64,000 nt of DNA. It comes from Dyadobacter sp. Leaf189. GTDB taxonomy: Bacteria; Bacteroidota; Bacteroidia; Cytophagales; Spirosomataceae. The notes under the pieces were generated by a model. That model searched no databases. It saw only the letters and a program-made list of their open reading frames with translations, and had not been told where the DNA came from. The position numbers were made by a program, and so were the translations under genes. Location of the stretch: the NCBI RefSeq assembly GCF_001424405.1, contig NZ_LMPS01000001.1:1857999-1921998 (forward strand), in the 5' to 3' direction. Positions 36,634-44,130 of the stretch are shown here, in pieces; position 1 is the stretch's first letter, and every line of letters begins with the position of its first letter.

Positions 36634-37488
36634 ATGAAATGTGTTGTACAGTTTTCTGGTGGTAAAGATTCGCTTGCAACTCTGCTATGGGCGGTCGAGC
36701 ATTTCGGCAAGAATGTGATTGCTGTGTTCTGCGACACCAAATGGGAGCATGATCTAACTTATCAGCATGTTAAGGAGGTGATCGAAAAATTGGGAGTCGA
36801 GCTTGTCACACTTACGGGAAAGCAGTCGTTTGTGGGTTTAGCTAAGGCGAAGAAAAGATTTCCGTCAACAAAAGCCAGATTTTGTACCGAAGAGTTGAAG
36901 GTAAAACCATTCATTGACTGGGTTCTTGACCAAAAGGACAATCTGTTAATATGTCAAGGTATCAGGAAAGATGAAAGCCTCGCACGGTCTAAAATGCAAG
37001 ACAGTTGTACTTTTTTCAGGTATTATTTTGAACCATACAAAATTGATAAAGCGGGTAGAAAGAGATATCACACTTACCGGAAGAAGGAAGTTGTTGAGTT
37101 TTGTTCGAAATGGGCACAAGATATCATTCGACCGATTTTCGAATGGACTGCTAAGCAAGTTTTTGATTATATCAAGAAACAAGGATTCGAGCCTAATCCG
37201 TTGTACATGCTTGGGTTTAAACGAGTCGGTTGCTTCCCTTGTATAATGTGTACCCATGGAGAATTGAAAGAAATTGCTCAATCGTTTCCAGAAACATTGC
37301 ATAAGCTAAAAGATGCGGAGGTTGAGGTAGGTAGATCATTCTTTCCACCGGGCTATATTCCTAAGAGAAGTTGTTCAAATCGACAATTCCCAACTGTTCC
37401 AGAGGCTGTGAATTATGTAGACCATGATAGGTCGTTGTCGATTTTTGAGCCTGAGACTTGTAAATCATTTTACTCGCTTTGCGAATAA
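36634..37488 (+). CDS. PAPS-reductase-family (N-type ATP pyrophosphatase) protein
   Basis: A 284-residue protein. The PP-loop SGGKDSL is at residues 9-15 in VQFSGGKDSLATL. Residues about 60-140 continue the adenylation fold (RFCTEELKVKPF, LLICQGIRKDESLARS). The Cys cluster GCFPCIMCTHGEL could bind metal or an Fe-S centre. Phages often carry such genes. Family members adenylate or reduce sulfur compounds, and DndC relatives act in DNA phosphorothioation. Here the partner genes are absent, so sulfur metabolism, nucleic-acid modification or defence interference are all possible. Confidence 0.82.
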   Translation: MKCVVQFSGGKDSLATLLWAVEHFGKNVIAVFCDTKWEHDLTYQHVKEVIEKLGVELVTLTGKQSFVGLAKAKKRFPSTKARFCTEELKVKPFIDWVLDQKDNLLICQGIRKDESLARSKMQDSCTFFRYYFEPYKIDKAGRKRYHTYRKKEVVEFCSKWAQDIIRPIFEWTAKQVFDYIKKQGFEPNPLYMLGFKRVGCFPCIMCTHGELKEIAQSFPETLHKLKDAEVEVGRSFFPPGYIPKRSCSNRQFPTVPEAVNYVDHDRSLSIFEPETCKSFYSLCE

Positions 37489-37600
37489 CGAGATTATGGA
37501 TGGTAAGCCGGGAATCTAAGCTGAATAAAGTAAGCCTGATCCAGCAACGCAAAGGAAGGATCCTGTTGCGAAACCCCGGCACATTTAAATCTACGGTTGT
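37489..37600. other. Short intergenic gap in the early phage region
   Basis: The 112 bp contain no gene beyond an 8-codon frame, and no strong terminator or leader motif. The pairing GCAAC / GTTGC around a 16-nt loop is weak. Confidence 0.3.
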
Positions 37601-37780
37601 ATGTCGAACAAATCCGGATCAGTGAAGAAGGGAGAAATTTTACAGATTCTGGAAAATTATACCGGAAACCATTATGACGACATCAATCTGATCAATGCAG
37701 CTATCGAGATCTACGATCTTATTTATACGGCACAACATGAAACGATTCAACAAAGCAGTCATTCCCTTGCCAAGTGCTGA
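37601..37780 (+). CDS. Short phage protein, unknown function
   Basis: A 59-codon frame from ATG with protein-like composition: a basic start (MSNKSGSVKKGEILQ) and an amphipathic helix (DINLINAAIEIYDLIYTA). It overlaps the next small frame by 44 nt, so at least one may be spurious, or both may be made from overlapping starts. Confidence 0.5.
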   Translation: MSNKSGSVKKGEILQILENYTGNHYDDINLINAAIEIYDLIYTAQHETIQQSSHSLAKC

Positions 37781-37901
37781 GGATGCTCCGAGCAAAAGCT
37801 TTACCCGAATGAGTTGCAAGGCTTGCCAAGCAGCGAAACACGGTGTAAGGTCGAGAGTTTCCATTCCACACACATGCGGAGTTCCATCCGACAAAAAGTA
37901 A
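37737..37901 (+). CDS. Small Cys/His phage protein, possible zinc binder
   Basis: A 54-residue protein (ATG at 37737) with the metal-ligand candidates CKAC and HTC in MSCKACQAAKHG and SIPHTCGV. The spacing resembles a treble-clef or zinc-ribbon knuckle. It begins within the end of the 59-residue frame and stops 23 nt ahead of the homing endonuclease gene. No function can be assigned. Confidence 0.5.
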   Translation: MKRFNKAVIPLPSAEDAPSKSFTRMSCKACQAAKHGVRSRVSIPHTCGVPSDKK

Positions 37902-37924
37902 GTAACCTCTATCAGACGTTGAAA

Positions 37925-38527
37925 ATGAAGCCTGACTTCACGCCTTTTGAATTTGCCGTTTGCCAGCCTCCGAGCTTGGTGAATTCATTCCACGGAGAAC
38001 TTTGGAAGAGGATTTACTATGTGGGATTTAGCCGGCAGCCAGAATATTATATTTCAAGCTTCGGGCGTCTTGCTTCTAAGTCTGGTATTCTCGCCGGCAG
38101 CGTCATCAATGGATACCGCAGCTTGAATGTCCGTATCCCTACCGATGGGAAAGATTATAAGCTGGCCTCCGTGGTATTTTATGTTCATAAGCTAGTAGCC
38201 GCGTATTTCGTGCCGAGGCTTGATCCAGATCAGAACTGCGTCATACATCTGGATTTTGACAAGTTCAATAACCTGCACACGAACCTAAATCATGCTACAA
38301 GAGTCGAATCAATTGAACACAACCGGTATAACCCGGCATGCATAAAGAGGGTTGGCAGGAGAAGGATTGGGAACTATAAGCTTACTGAGTCGAAGGTCCG
38401 GATAATTAAAACACTTCTTAAAAACGACAACATCCGGCTGAACATGATTGCTCGGCAATTTGGAATAACACACACCCAGCTCAACCGGATCCGCTCAGGC
38501 GAAAACTGGAAGCATGTAACGATTTAA
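37925..38527 (+). CDS. HNH homing endonuclease with NUMOD4 motif
   Basis: About 200 residues from MKPDFTPF. The NUMOD4 segment reads WKRIYYVGFSRQPEYYISSF, with GRLAS next. The HNH-like core follows: VHKLVAAYFVP, VIHLDFDKFNNLHTNLNHAT, with the Asn-Asn-Asn pattern of the third motif. The C-terminal helix-turn-helix (IARQFGITHTQLNRIRSG) is a DNA-binding repeat. Such free-standing nucleases are mobile and copy their gene into cognate sites in related phages. The core His is in an unusual IHLD context, so activity should be tested. It could instead be a regulator of recombination. Confidence 0.8.
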   Translation: MKPDFTPFEFAVCQPPSLVNSFHGELWKRIYYVGFSRQPEYYISSFGRLASKSGILAGSVINGYRSLNVRIPTDGKDYKLASVVFYVHKLVAAYFVPRLDPDQNCVIHLDFDKFNNLHTNLNHATRVESIEHNRYNPACIKRVGRRRIGNYKLTESKVRIIKTLLKNDNIRLNMIARQFGITHTQLNRIRSGENWKHVTI

Positions 38528-38535
38528 CAATTCTC

Positions 38536-38546
38536 TTCATCAACAA
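38536..38546 (+). promoter_or_regulatory. Leader motif TTCATCAACAA
   Basis: Exact copy, 13 nt ahead of the ATG at 38560. Confidence 0.55.
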
Positions 38547-38559
38547 GCTAAATAGTAAA

Positions 38560-38862
38560 ATGAAAATTGACGTTAATACCACTTATGGCCATCATTCTGT
38601 TGATGTTGAGGAGAATTCTCTTTGTCAGGTTGAAAAGCAATCTCGCATGATCCAAGCCAAAGACCAGATGGTTTCTTTGCTTGTTAACTGCCGACAAGGT
38701 GAGCGTCTTATTATCACCTTGGAACCACTATCCGAGAGCGATGACGTTTGTGTTTCCTGTTCAATGGTAGTTAAAGATGGACCAGGTAAACAGGTGTTCA
38801 CAGATCACCCATTTAAGATCGTAGCAGTCGCTGTACATGATGCAACCAAGGTCGAAAGCTGA
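38560..38862 (+). CDS. Phage protein of unknown function
   Basis: A 100-residue protein with alternating strands (RLIITLEPLSE, VCVSCSMVVKDG, HPFKIVAVAVHD) and no signal peptide or membrane segment. A small beta-sandwich is likely. It overlaps the start of the HNH nuclease gene by 26 nt in a different frame. Confidence 0.6.
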   Translation: MKIDVNTTYGHHSVDVEENSLCQVEKQSRMIQAKDQMVSLLVNCRQGERLIITLEPLSESDDVCVSCSMVVKDGPGKQVFTDHPFKIVAVAVHDATKVES

Positions 38863-39115
38863 GGTTCGCAAAATTAGGGATAGTCGGGCTTGGCGTGATC
38901 GAGTGCGGCCAGCCCAGCTGGTTAGGTTTCCTTACTGCCAAGAATGCGAAGTAAAAGATATCCTCACTGAGGCTGTTGAGGTTGACCATAAGATTCCGCT
39001 CGAAATTGGTGGGGAACCATTCGACGAATCCAACCTGCAAAGTCTATGTAAGCGATGTCATGTGATAAAAAGTGCTGAGGAAGCAAGAGTAAGGTACAAA
39101 TCTCATCAACGTTAA
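38837..39115 (+). CDS. HNH endonuclease of the phage packaging module
   Basis: A 92-residue nuclease. Two CxxC pairs (CQEC and CKRC) hold zinc. The active-site line is VEVDHKIPLEIGG, followed by DESNLQSLCKRCHV with Asn and His. This size and pattern matches HNH nucleases that work with HK97-type terminases at the packaging site. It lies 1.2 kb upstream of the small terminase gene with small genes between. It may equally be an independent nuclease. Confidence 0.82.
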   Translation: MMQPRSKAEVRKIRDSRAWRDRVRPAQLVRFPYCQECEVKDILTEAVEVDHKIPLEIGGEPFDESNLQSLCKRCHVIKSAEEARVRYKSHQR

Positions 39116-39126
39116 ATCATTAACGT
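39109..39126 (+). other. Perfect 7-bp dyad overlapping the HNH stop codon
   Basis: ACGTTAA-atca-TTAACGT spans the HNH stop codon and ends 6 nt before the next ATG. It could be an operator, a hairpin affecting translation of the next gene, or chance in AT-rich DNA. It has no T tract. Confidence 0.35.
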
Positions 39127-39132
39127 ATACTC

Positions 39133-39321
39133 ATGGACGAACTTGTTTTGCAGCTGGTTGAAGAGCTCATAAGGAACCGGAAGGATCGTGGTATTGCACC
39201 TGCTCACGCCACGTTTGTTGAACTGGTTACAGAAGTTCGACAATCATTAAATCGCTTGCATATTAAAGGGAAGATAAAGGTCGGCAACACTATCAACGAC
39301 AAGTACATTGACATCAACTGA
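39133..39321 (+). CDS. Small phage protein, unknown function
   Basis: A 62-residue protein with a helical N-terminus (DELVLQLVEELIRNRKDRG) and a second helix (TFVELVTEVRQSLNRLHIKGKI). The shape suggests a small winged-helix DNA-binding fold, but there is no firm match. The dyad at 39109-39126 lies just upstream. The next gene begins 9 nt downstream. Confidence 0.6.
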   Translation: MDELVLQLVEELIRNRKDRGIAPAHATFVELVTEVRQSLNRLHIKGKIKVGNTINDKYIDIN

Positions 39322-39330
39322 CAACTCAAT

Positions 39331-39687
39331 ATGATTCTCAACGAGTTTATTATCCTGTCTATTTTGGCTGTGCATTACCTAGCTGACTTCGTAATGCAGA
39401 CTGACATGCAAGCACGGAACAAATCATCAAACAATCGGTATTTAGCTGACCACGTGTTAGTATACTCCTTCGTGTGGTTTGTTTTCACTGTACCTATTTT
39501 AGAATGGAGTGCATTTACCTTTTTTGTTGTCACTTTCATTTGCCACTTCTGTACCGATTACGTTACTAGCAGAATGGTAAAGAAGTACTTCGCGACCGGG
39601 AATACGCATGGAGGGTTTAATGTAATTGGTTTAGACCAAATACTTCATTACGTGCAGCTTTATATGACTTTCAGGTTCTTACTATAA
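39331..39687 (+). CDS. DUF3307-like membrane protein
   Basis: A 118-residue protein with three to four membrane segments (FIILSILAVHYLADFVMQ, YSFVWFVFTVPILEW, FTFFVVTFICHFCTDYV). The opening HYLADFVMQTDMQARNKS and the closing IGLDQILHYVQLYMTF match DUF3307, a family of unknown role often found on phages and mobile elements. It might alter the host membrane, for example in exclusion, but that is speculative. Confidence 0.72.
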   Translation: MILNEFIILSILAVHYLADFVMQTDMQARNKSSNNRYLADHVLVYSFVWFVFTVPILEWSAFTFFVVTFICHFCTDYVTSRMVKKYFATGNTHGGFNVIGLDQILHYVQLYMTFRFLL

Positions 39688-39713
39688 TTAAACATTCAAA
39701 CCGTAGCGAAAAG

Positions 39714-40007
39714 TTGAACGGATCATTCGCACTCGACAAGGTACTGTCCATAGCTCCTGGTAAGCTGGCTAAAACAGCTTACGTATCAGTGGATGATGTG
39801 GTGCTTGCCTGTAAGGATCCAATGTCCATCGGTGATGTACAGTTGAAATATGAGATCGTAAAGCAGAATGCTCCGAAGCAACTGTTCCCATGTCCGACTG
39901 GCCATTACAGAGAAGATGGCAGGTTCGTGATTGTTGACGGCCGTCACACATACCTAGCATTATTAATGAATGGGTTCACCCATATCCTTGTGAGTTGGGA
40001 GGAATGA
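39714..40007 (+). CDS. Small ParB/sulfiredoxin-like domain protein
   Basis: A 97-residue frame that opens with a TTG and has no earlier start. The C-terminal half has the pattern of ParB-N/sulfiredoxin-like nucleotide-binding domains: GHYREDGRFVIVDGRHTYLALLMNGF, where DGRH and the following helix hold the phosphate. Small phage proteins of this type are uncharacterised. It is the last gene before the noncoding gap that precedes the terminase genes. Confidence 0.6.
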   Translation: MNGSFALDKVLSIAPGKLAKTAYVSVDDVVLACKDPMSIGDVQLKYEIVKQNAPKQLFPCPTGHYREDGRFVIVDGRHTYLALLMNGFTHILVSWEE

Positions 40008-40012
40008 GAGTA

Positions 40013-40050
40013 TCAAAAAGGCCGTTTACAGCCTATAAAGGCACTTTTTT
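40013..40050 (+). terminator. Probable terminator of the early phage gene cluster
   Basis: AAAAAGGCC and GGCACTTTTTT pair around a 16-nt loop with one bulged A, ending in six T residues. A shorter alternative is GCC-tataaa-GGC. It follows the ParB-like gene by six bases and would end transcription of the early genes. Confidence 0.5.
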
Positions 40051-40051
40051 G

Positions 40052-40064
40052 TCAAAAAGGCCGT
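40052..40064 (+). repeat. Second copy of 13-bp direct repeat
   Basis: TCAAAAAGGCCGT repeats the sequence at 40013-40025 exactly, with a 39-bp shift. The repeat is in the noncoding gap upstream of the terminase genes and may belong to the packaging or regulatory region. Confidence 0.6.
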
Positions 40065-40332
40065 GTCTGGCCTCATGAACGCGTAGTAGTAATTCGACAT
40101 GTCGACCCCCGAGGGGTAGGTCAAAAGTCTAAACCTATTTTTTTGGCAACCGCCCCTGCCGTCAGGCGCACACCGTGTCAAAATTCAAGGGAGGGGGTAC
40201 CGCGGCGGCTCAAAAAACTGCCACTTCCAAAATTGACCTTAGAATATTCAAAAAAGCAAATTTGACCCCATTGTCAATAAGTCGAAACCGAAAATATGAA
40301 CTGAAAAAGTATTCAATTTTTATCTAAAAAAA

Positions 40333-40818
40333 ATGTCAGCAGGAAGGCCTACAAAACCAACAGCTTTAAAAAAGTTGGAGGGGACTTATCGTAAGGATCG
40401 CGCGATTGGCGCCGAGATGATGCCGAGCAACATTGATCATCCGCCCTCCGCGCCCAGCTTTCTCTCCAAGGAAGCGAAAAAAGAATGGAAGAGCGTCTGC
40501 ATTGAATTGATCCAGCTGCAAATGCTGCATCGCGTAGATCTAGGACTACTTGCCGCATACTGCTCGGAAATGGCCAACTACATCGAAGCCGTCAAAGCAC
40601 TCAAAGCTGATGGCCAAGTCAAGACAATCACCCGCGACGACGGTAGCTCTTATTCAATGCCCTCGCCCTGGGTTTCAATAAAAAATTCCTATCTCAAAAA
40701 TGCGCAGGCGATTGCCGGTCAGTTTGGGTTTACCCCATCTGCCCGAACCAAAATAAATGGGAGCAAGAAAGGTGAAGGTGATCCTTTCGATGATATGATG
40801 AACCTCGACAATGAATAA
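40333..40818 (+). CDS. Phage terminase small subunit, P27 family
   Basis: A 161-residue DNA-recognition subunit of the packaging motor. It starts with the family pattern AGRPTKPTALKKLEGTYRKD, followed by a central helical block (SKEAKKEWKSVCIELIQLQM, LGLLAAYCSEMANYIEAVKAL), matching P27-type TerS of HK97-like phages. It binds the packaging site and delivers DNA to the large subunit, whose gene overlaps its 3' end by 8 nt. The noncoding gap upstream may contain the site it binds. Confidence 0.88.
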   Translation: MSAGRPTKPTALKKLEGTYRKDRAIGAEMMPSNIDHPPSAPSFLSKEAKKEWKSVCIELIQLQMLHRVDLGLLAAYCSEMANYIEAVKALKADGQVKTITRDDGSSYSMPSPWVSIKNSYLKNAQAIAGQFGFTPSARTKINGSKKGEGDPFDDMMNLDNE

Positions 40819-42547
40819 ACTTGAAACAGCTCTGCAATATGCTGAGGATGTTCGAGATGGAAAGATTGTAGTAAATAAATATGTCAAGCTTGCTATTGAT
40901 CGACATTTTCAGGACCTGGCCAACGCCGAAGCGAAGGGTTGGTATTTCTCTGATAAGTCCGCTCAAAAAGCACTAATGTTCTTTGATTTTCTTGTTTTAA
41001 GTAAAGGTGTTACCAAAGCAAATGTCCCAAAAGAACAGATAAACCGCGACGGAACGATCCGGTTTCAGTTGGCTGCGTGGCAAGCTTTCATGGTAGCTTC
41101 TATTTTCGGATGGAAGAAGACGGTAAATAACAAGAGGCGGTTTACCGAGGCTTACATTGAAATTCCAAAGAAGAACGGTAAGTCGACCCTCGCATCAGGA
41201 ATTGCTAATTACATGCTGATTGCCGATAAAGAAGCGGGTCCCGAGGTTTACTTTGGAGCTTACACCCGGGATCAGGCTGGAATTTGTTTTGAAGAAGCTA
41301 CCGCTCAAATCAAGGATAGCCGAGACTTAAAAAAGCGTGTGACGATACTTAAAAATTCGGTCACCGTCTCGTCGACACGCGCAAAAATGGCAGCCGTTTC
41401 TCATGACGCGGACAACACCGAGGGTAAAAACGGTCACTGCGTCGTCATCGATGAGTATCACGTACACAAGTCAGACAAAGTAAAGGACTCCCTTGGAACT
41501 GGACAGTCTGCTCGCGAGCAGCCCATGATGTTTGTTATTACGACCGCGGGTTATAACAAACAGGGCCCGTGCTACAAGCATAGGGACGTCTGCATTGGAA
41601 TGCTTGAAGGCAAGTATGACCTAGACAACGTTTTTACGCTCATTTATGGGATTGATGAAGATGATGACTGGAAGGATGAGAGTATGTGGGTTAAGGCAAA
41701 CCCGACAATGGGCGTTACTACCAAAATCGAGAAGCTCAGAGAAGAATTTGCAATGGCTCTGCGGTCAGGAAGTAAGGAAGTGGATTTTAAAACCAAGCGT
41801 TTAAACCTGTGGGTAGACGCAGCGGTCACCTGGATTCCTTCCGAAATCTGGGCCAAGCAAGCGGATCCGGACTTTATTCCGCCGGCTGATTCGATTTGTT
41901 ACGGAGGCATTGACTTGGGGCGTTCGAATGACATCTCATCTTTTGCTCTGTACTTCCCAGCTTACAAATATTTGAAAGTGTATCATTATGTAGCCTCAGA
42001 TGCGGCTGAGTATGCAGCACGTGGAGGTATCGATTACAGAGACTGGATTGCGGCCGGACACCTACATGCTACGCCCGGTAAAACAACCAATTACGAATTT
42101 ATTGAAAACCGGGTATTCGAAGCAGCCTCCCAATGGGATTTGAAATTCATAGGCATTGACCCTTACGGATCTCAAATGTTCAAAGATCATCTGATAAATG
42201 AACTCGGCAGTGTATATGCACCTACTAAGAATGACGCAGGGGAAATTAAGTGGGGCTACCACTCGGTGGTGCAAACCTACCGGCAGGGGTTCTTATCACT
42301 CGGTCCGCCGACAGCCCTTTTTGAAGAAATGGCAATCAATGAAGTGATTAAACACGACGGAAATCCGGTAACTGCCTGGATGCTTGGAAATGTAGTCCTG
42401 GATACGGATGCTGCCGGAAACATCAAGCCAGCAAAAGATAAGTCTAAAGATAAAATAGATGGCATTGTCGCCACAGTAATGGCCTTAGGCGAATTCTCAG
42501 AATGGCACAACCTACTAACAACAAATCAAGGAGTAGCAGTATGGTAG
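40811..42547 (+). CDS. Phage terminase large subunit
   Basis: A 578-residue ATPase-nuclease that pumps DNA into the prohead and cuts it. The Walker A is PKKNGKST (residues about 119-126), the Walker B is VVIDEYH (212-218), and the nuclease carboxylates are in GGIDLGRSND (about 365) and IGIDPYGSQM, with Asp in KIDGIVATVMALG near the C-terminus. Length and motifs match the HK97-type (PF03354) family. It overlaps the small subunit gene at the start and the next small gene at the end, so the three are expected to be co-translated. Confidence 0.94.
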   Translation: MNKLETALQYAEDVRDGKIVVNKYVKLAIDRHFQDLANAEAKGWYFSDKSAQKALMFFDFLVLSKGVTKANVPKEQINRDGTIRFQLAAWQAFMVASIFGWKKTVNNKRRFTEAYIEIPKKNGKSTLASGIANYMLIADKEAGPEVYFGAYTRDQAGICFEEATAQIKDSRDLKKRVTILKNSVTVSSTRAKMAAVSHDADNTEGKNGHCVVIDEYHVHKSDKVKDSLGTGQSAREQPMMFVITTAGYNKQGPCYKHRDVCIGMLEGKYDLDNVFTLIYGIDEDDDWKDESMWVKANPTMGVTTKIEKLREEFAMALRSGSKEVDFKTKRLNLWVDAAVTWIPSEIWAKQADPDFIPPADSICYGGIDLGRSNDISSFALYFPAYKYLKVYHYVASDAAEYAARGGIDYRDWIAAGHLHATPGKTTNYEFIENRVFEAASQWDLKFIGIDPYGSQMFKDHLINELGSVYAPTKNDAGEIKWGYHSVVQTYRQGFLSLGPPTALFEEMAINEVIKHDGNPVTAWMLGNVVLDTDAAGNIKPAKDKSKDKIDGIVATVMALGEFSEWHNLLTTNQGVAVW

Positions 42548-42744
42548 AGATATCGACAATGAGTTTGCAATTGACCAAAGAGGCATATCTGTCGCTCGCT
42601 GAGCGGTTTTTAAAACAAGGCAAGAGTTTGTACGAAGCCTATCAATCAGTTGAGGATATTACCAGTTCAAAAGGTTATGCATCTCGATATTCAAGCTTCG
42701 ACTCCTTCAAGAATGCTCATCTGAGAAAAAACAGAAGACGTTGA
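42541..42744 (+). CDS. Small phage protein downstream of the terminase
   Basis: About 67 residues from an ATG overlapping the terminase stop, MVEISTMSLQLTKEAYLSLA. It has two helices (KEAYLSLAERFLKQ, SLYEAYQSVEDI) and a basic tail (LRKNRRR). A start at 42502 would add 13 residues. Function is unknown. A terminator follows immediately. Confidence 0.55.
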   Translation: MVEISTMSLQLTKEAYLSLAERFLKQGKSLYEAYQSVEDITSSKGYASRYSSFDSFKNAHLRKNRRR

Positions 42745-42770
42745 AAAAAGGGAGCATTGCTACCTTTTTT
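42744..42770 (+). terminator. Rho-independent terminator after the terminase module
   Basis: AAAAAAGGG-AGC-ATT-GCT-A-CCTTTTTT: six A-T pairs, two G-C pairs, one G-A mismatch and a 3-bp inner stem, ending in six T residues. It begins at the stop codon of the small gene and would separate the packaging genes from the portal and head genes. Confidence 0.65.
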
Positions 42771-42810
42771 GACCATATCTATTTCTCAAATTCGTAAAAT
42801 TTAATTCCAC

Positions 42811-44130
42811 TTGGCAAATTGGTTCACAAATCTATTCAGATTCGGGTCTACTGAATCGAGGTCGGCTTATACCACTTCGACAGATCCGTTTGCCCCGTTG
42901 TACGAGCAATTAGGGCTTGACGGGATTACGGCAAATGTGAGTGCCAGAACAGCAATGGGAATATCAACGTTCTTTGGGTGTGTTCGGCTAATATCAAATT
43001 TAACTGCTTCCACACCATATGCTGTATACAAGGAGCTTGAAGGTGGCGGATCTAAGCGGGCTAAAACCCATCCCTTAGATTATTTGCTTACGGTGCGGTC
43101 AAATGACCAAATGGCGCCGATCATCGCGATGAGAACAATGGTTCTGAACTGTATTGTGCATGGGTTTTCTATTGCACGTATAGACAAGAACGGTAGAAAT
43201 CAGCCCGTATCTTATTTCCCGTACCCATCTCAGAATGTAGGGATTTTGGAAGACCCTAAATCCGGTCGCGTTTTCTTCCAGGTGGTGGACAATGGTGATC
43301 TGAAATATTTTGCTGAGGATGAGGTCATATACCTTAAAGATCTAAGTTTTAACGGGATAAAAGGTGGATCTGTTATAAAGTGGCAGGATGCAACCGTCAA
43401 ACTGGACCTTCTGACTGGCAGTTTCGTACAACGATACTATGAGAAAGGGACTTTCATAGGGGGTTTCTTAGAGACTCCGATCCCCGCTAATGATGCCGAA
43501 TCAGCCAAAATAACCAAGGAGCGGGTAGTTGAGTCACTTGAAGGTTCTAAAAATGGCGGTTTTGGATTTGCCGTTTTAGGGCCAGGAATCAAATGGCATC
43601 CAGTATCAAGGACACCTGTTGAATCAGAATTGATTAAGATTTTCGATAAATCTGATCGCGACATCGCAAAAGTGTTTGGAGTGCCACTTTCACTGATCGG
43701 GGATACTGAAAAAACCACCAGCTGGGGAACCGGAGTCGAGCAAATGTTCATTGGATTGACCCGCTCGGTCATAATTCCGATCGCTACCCAGATTGAGCAA
43801 GAGATAAATTACAAATGCTTCCGGAGAGATGAACTTCAAGCTGGTTTCTATACAAAATTTAATTTCAGAGCACTTCTCCGTGGCGATTCCAAAGCCTACG
43901 GTGAGTTCGTTGCAAGAATGATTCAGATCGGTGTGTACTCGCCAGATGAAGTAAGAGCACTAGATGAAATGAGTCCAATTCCCGGCGGTTGGGGCGCCAA
44001 ACACTACATGCAAGGTGCAATGGTTCCCATGGATAAGCTTGGAGAATTCCATATTAATAAAAAACCAGATAATGATACAGGAGAGACGATATCTGCCTCA
44101 GACGACGGCGGAAGTTCGAGCGATCACTGA
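42811..44130 (+). CDS. Phage portal protein, HK97 family
   Basis: A 439-residue protein that forms the ring at the unique capsid vertex for DNA entry and tail joining. The N-terminal WFTNLFRF, the segment ISTFFGCVRLISNLTASTPY, the clip region THPLDYLLTVRSNDQM and the later VFGVPLSLIGDTEKTTSWG match the HK97 portal family (PF04860). It starts at a TTG. A 3' overlap with the protease gene suggests coupling. A terminator lies upstream, so a new promoter must lie in 42771-42810 or transcription reads through. Confidence 0.9.
   Translation: MANWFTNLFRFGSTESRSAYTTSTDPFAPLYEQLGLDGITANVSARTAMGISTFFGCVRLISNLTASTPYAVYKELEGGGSKRAKTHPLDYLLTVRSNDQMAPIIAMRTMVLNCIVHGFSIARIDKNGRNQPVSYFPYPSQNVGILEDPKSGRVFFQVVDNGDLKYFAEDEVIYLKDLSFNGIKGGSVIKWQDATVKLDLLTGSFVQRYYEKGTFIGGFLETPIPANDAESAKITKERVVESLEGSKNGGFGFAVLGPGIKWHPVSRTPVESELIKIFDKSDRDIAKVFGVPLSLIGDTEKTTSWGTGVEQMFIGLTRSVIIPIATQIEQEINYKCFRRDELQAGFYTKFNFRALLRGDSKAYGEFVARMIQIGVYSPDEVRALDEMSPIPGGWGAKHYMQGAMVPMDKLGEFHINKKPDNDTGETISASDDGGSSSDH

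Larger units (their letters stand above)
40008..40332. other. Noncoding gap before the terminase genes, candidate packaging site region
   Basis: These 325 bp contain no convincing gene. Features include two copies of TCAAAAAGGCCGT (40013-40025 and 40052-40064), a terminator-like structure between them, the palindrome AGGCC-gtgtct-GGCCT (40058-40073), and a G/C-rich patch ACCCCCGAGGGGT near 40115. In HK97-like phages the cos site lies upstream of the small terminase gene, so this is the expected place for it. A promoter for the terminase genes should also lie here. Confidence 0.45.

Noticed and set aside
35529..40332. CRISPR array or transposon in the AT-rich early phage region
   Set aside because: No regularly spaced repeats with unique spacers and no transposase or terminal inverted repeats. 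The only direct repeat is the 13-bp pair at 40013 and 40052.
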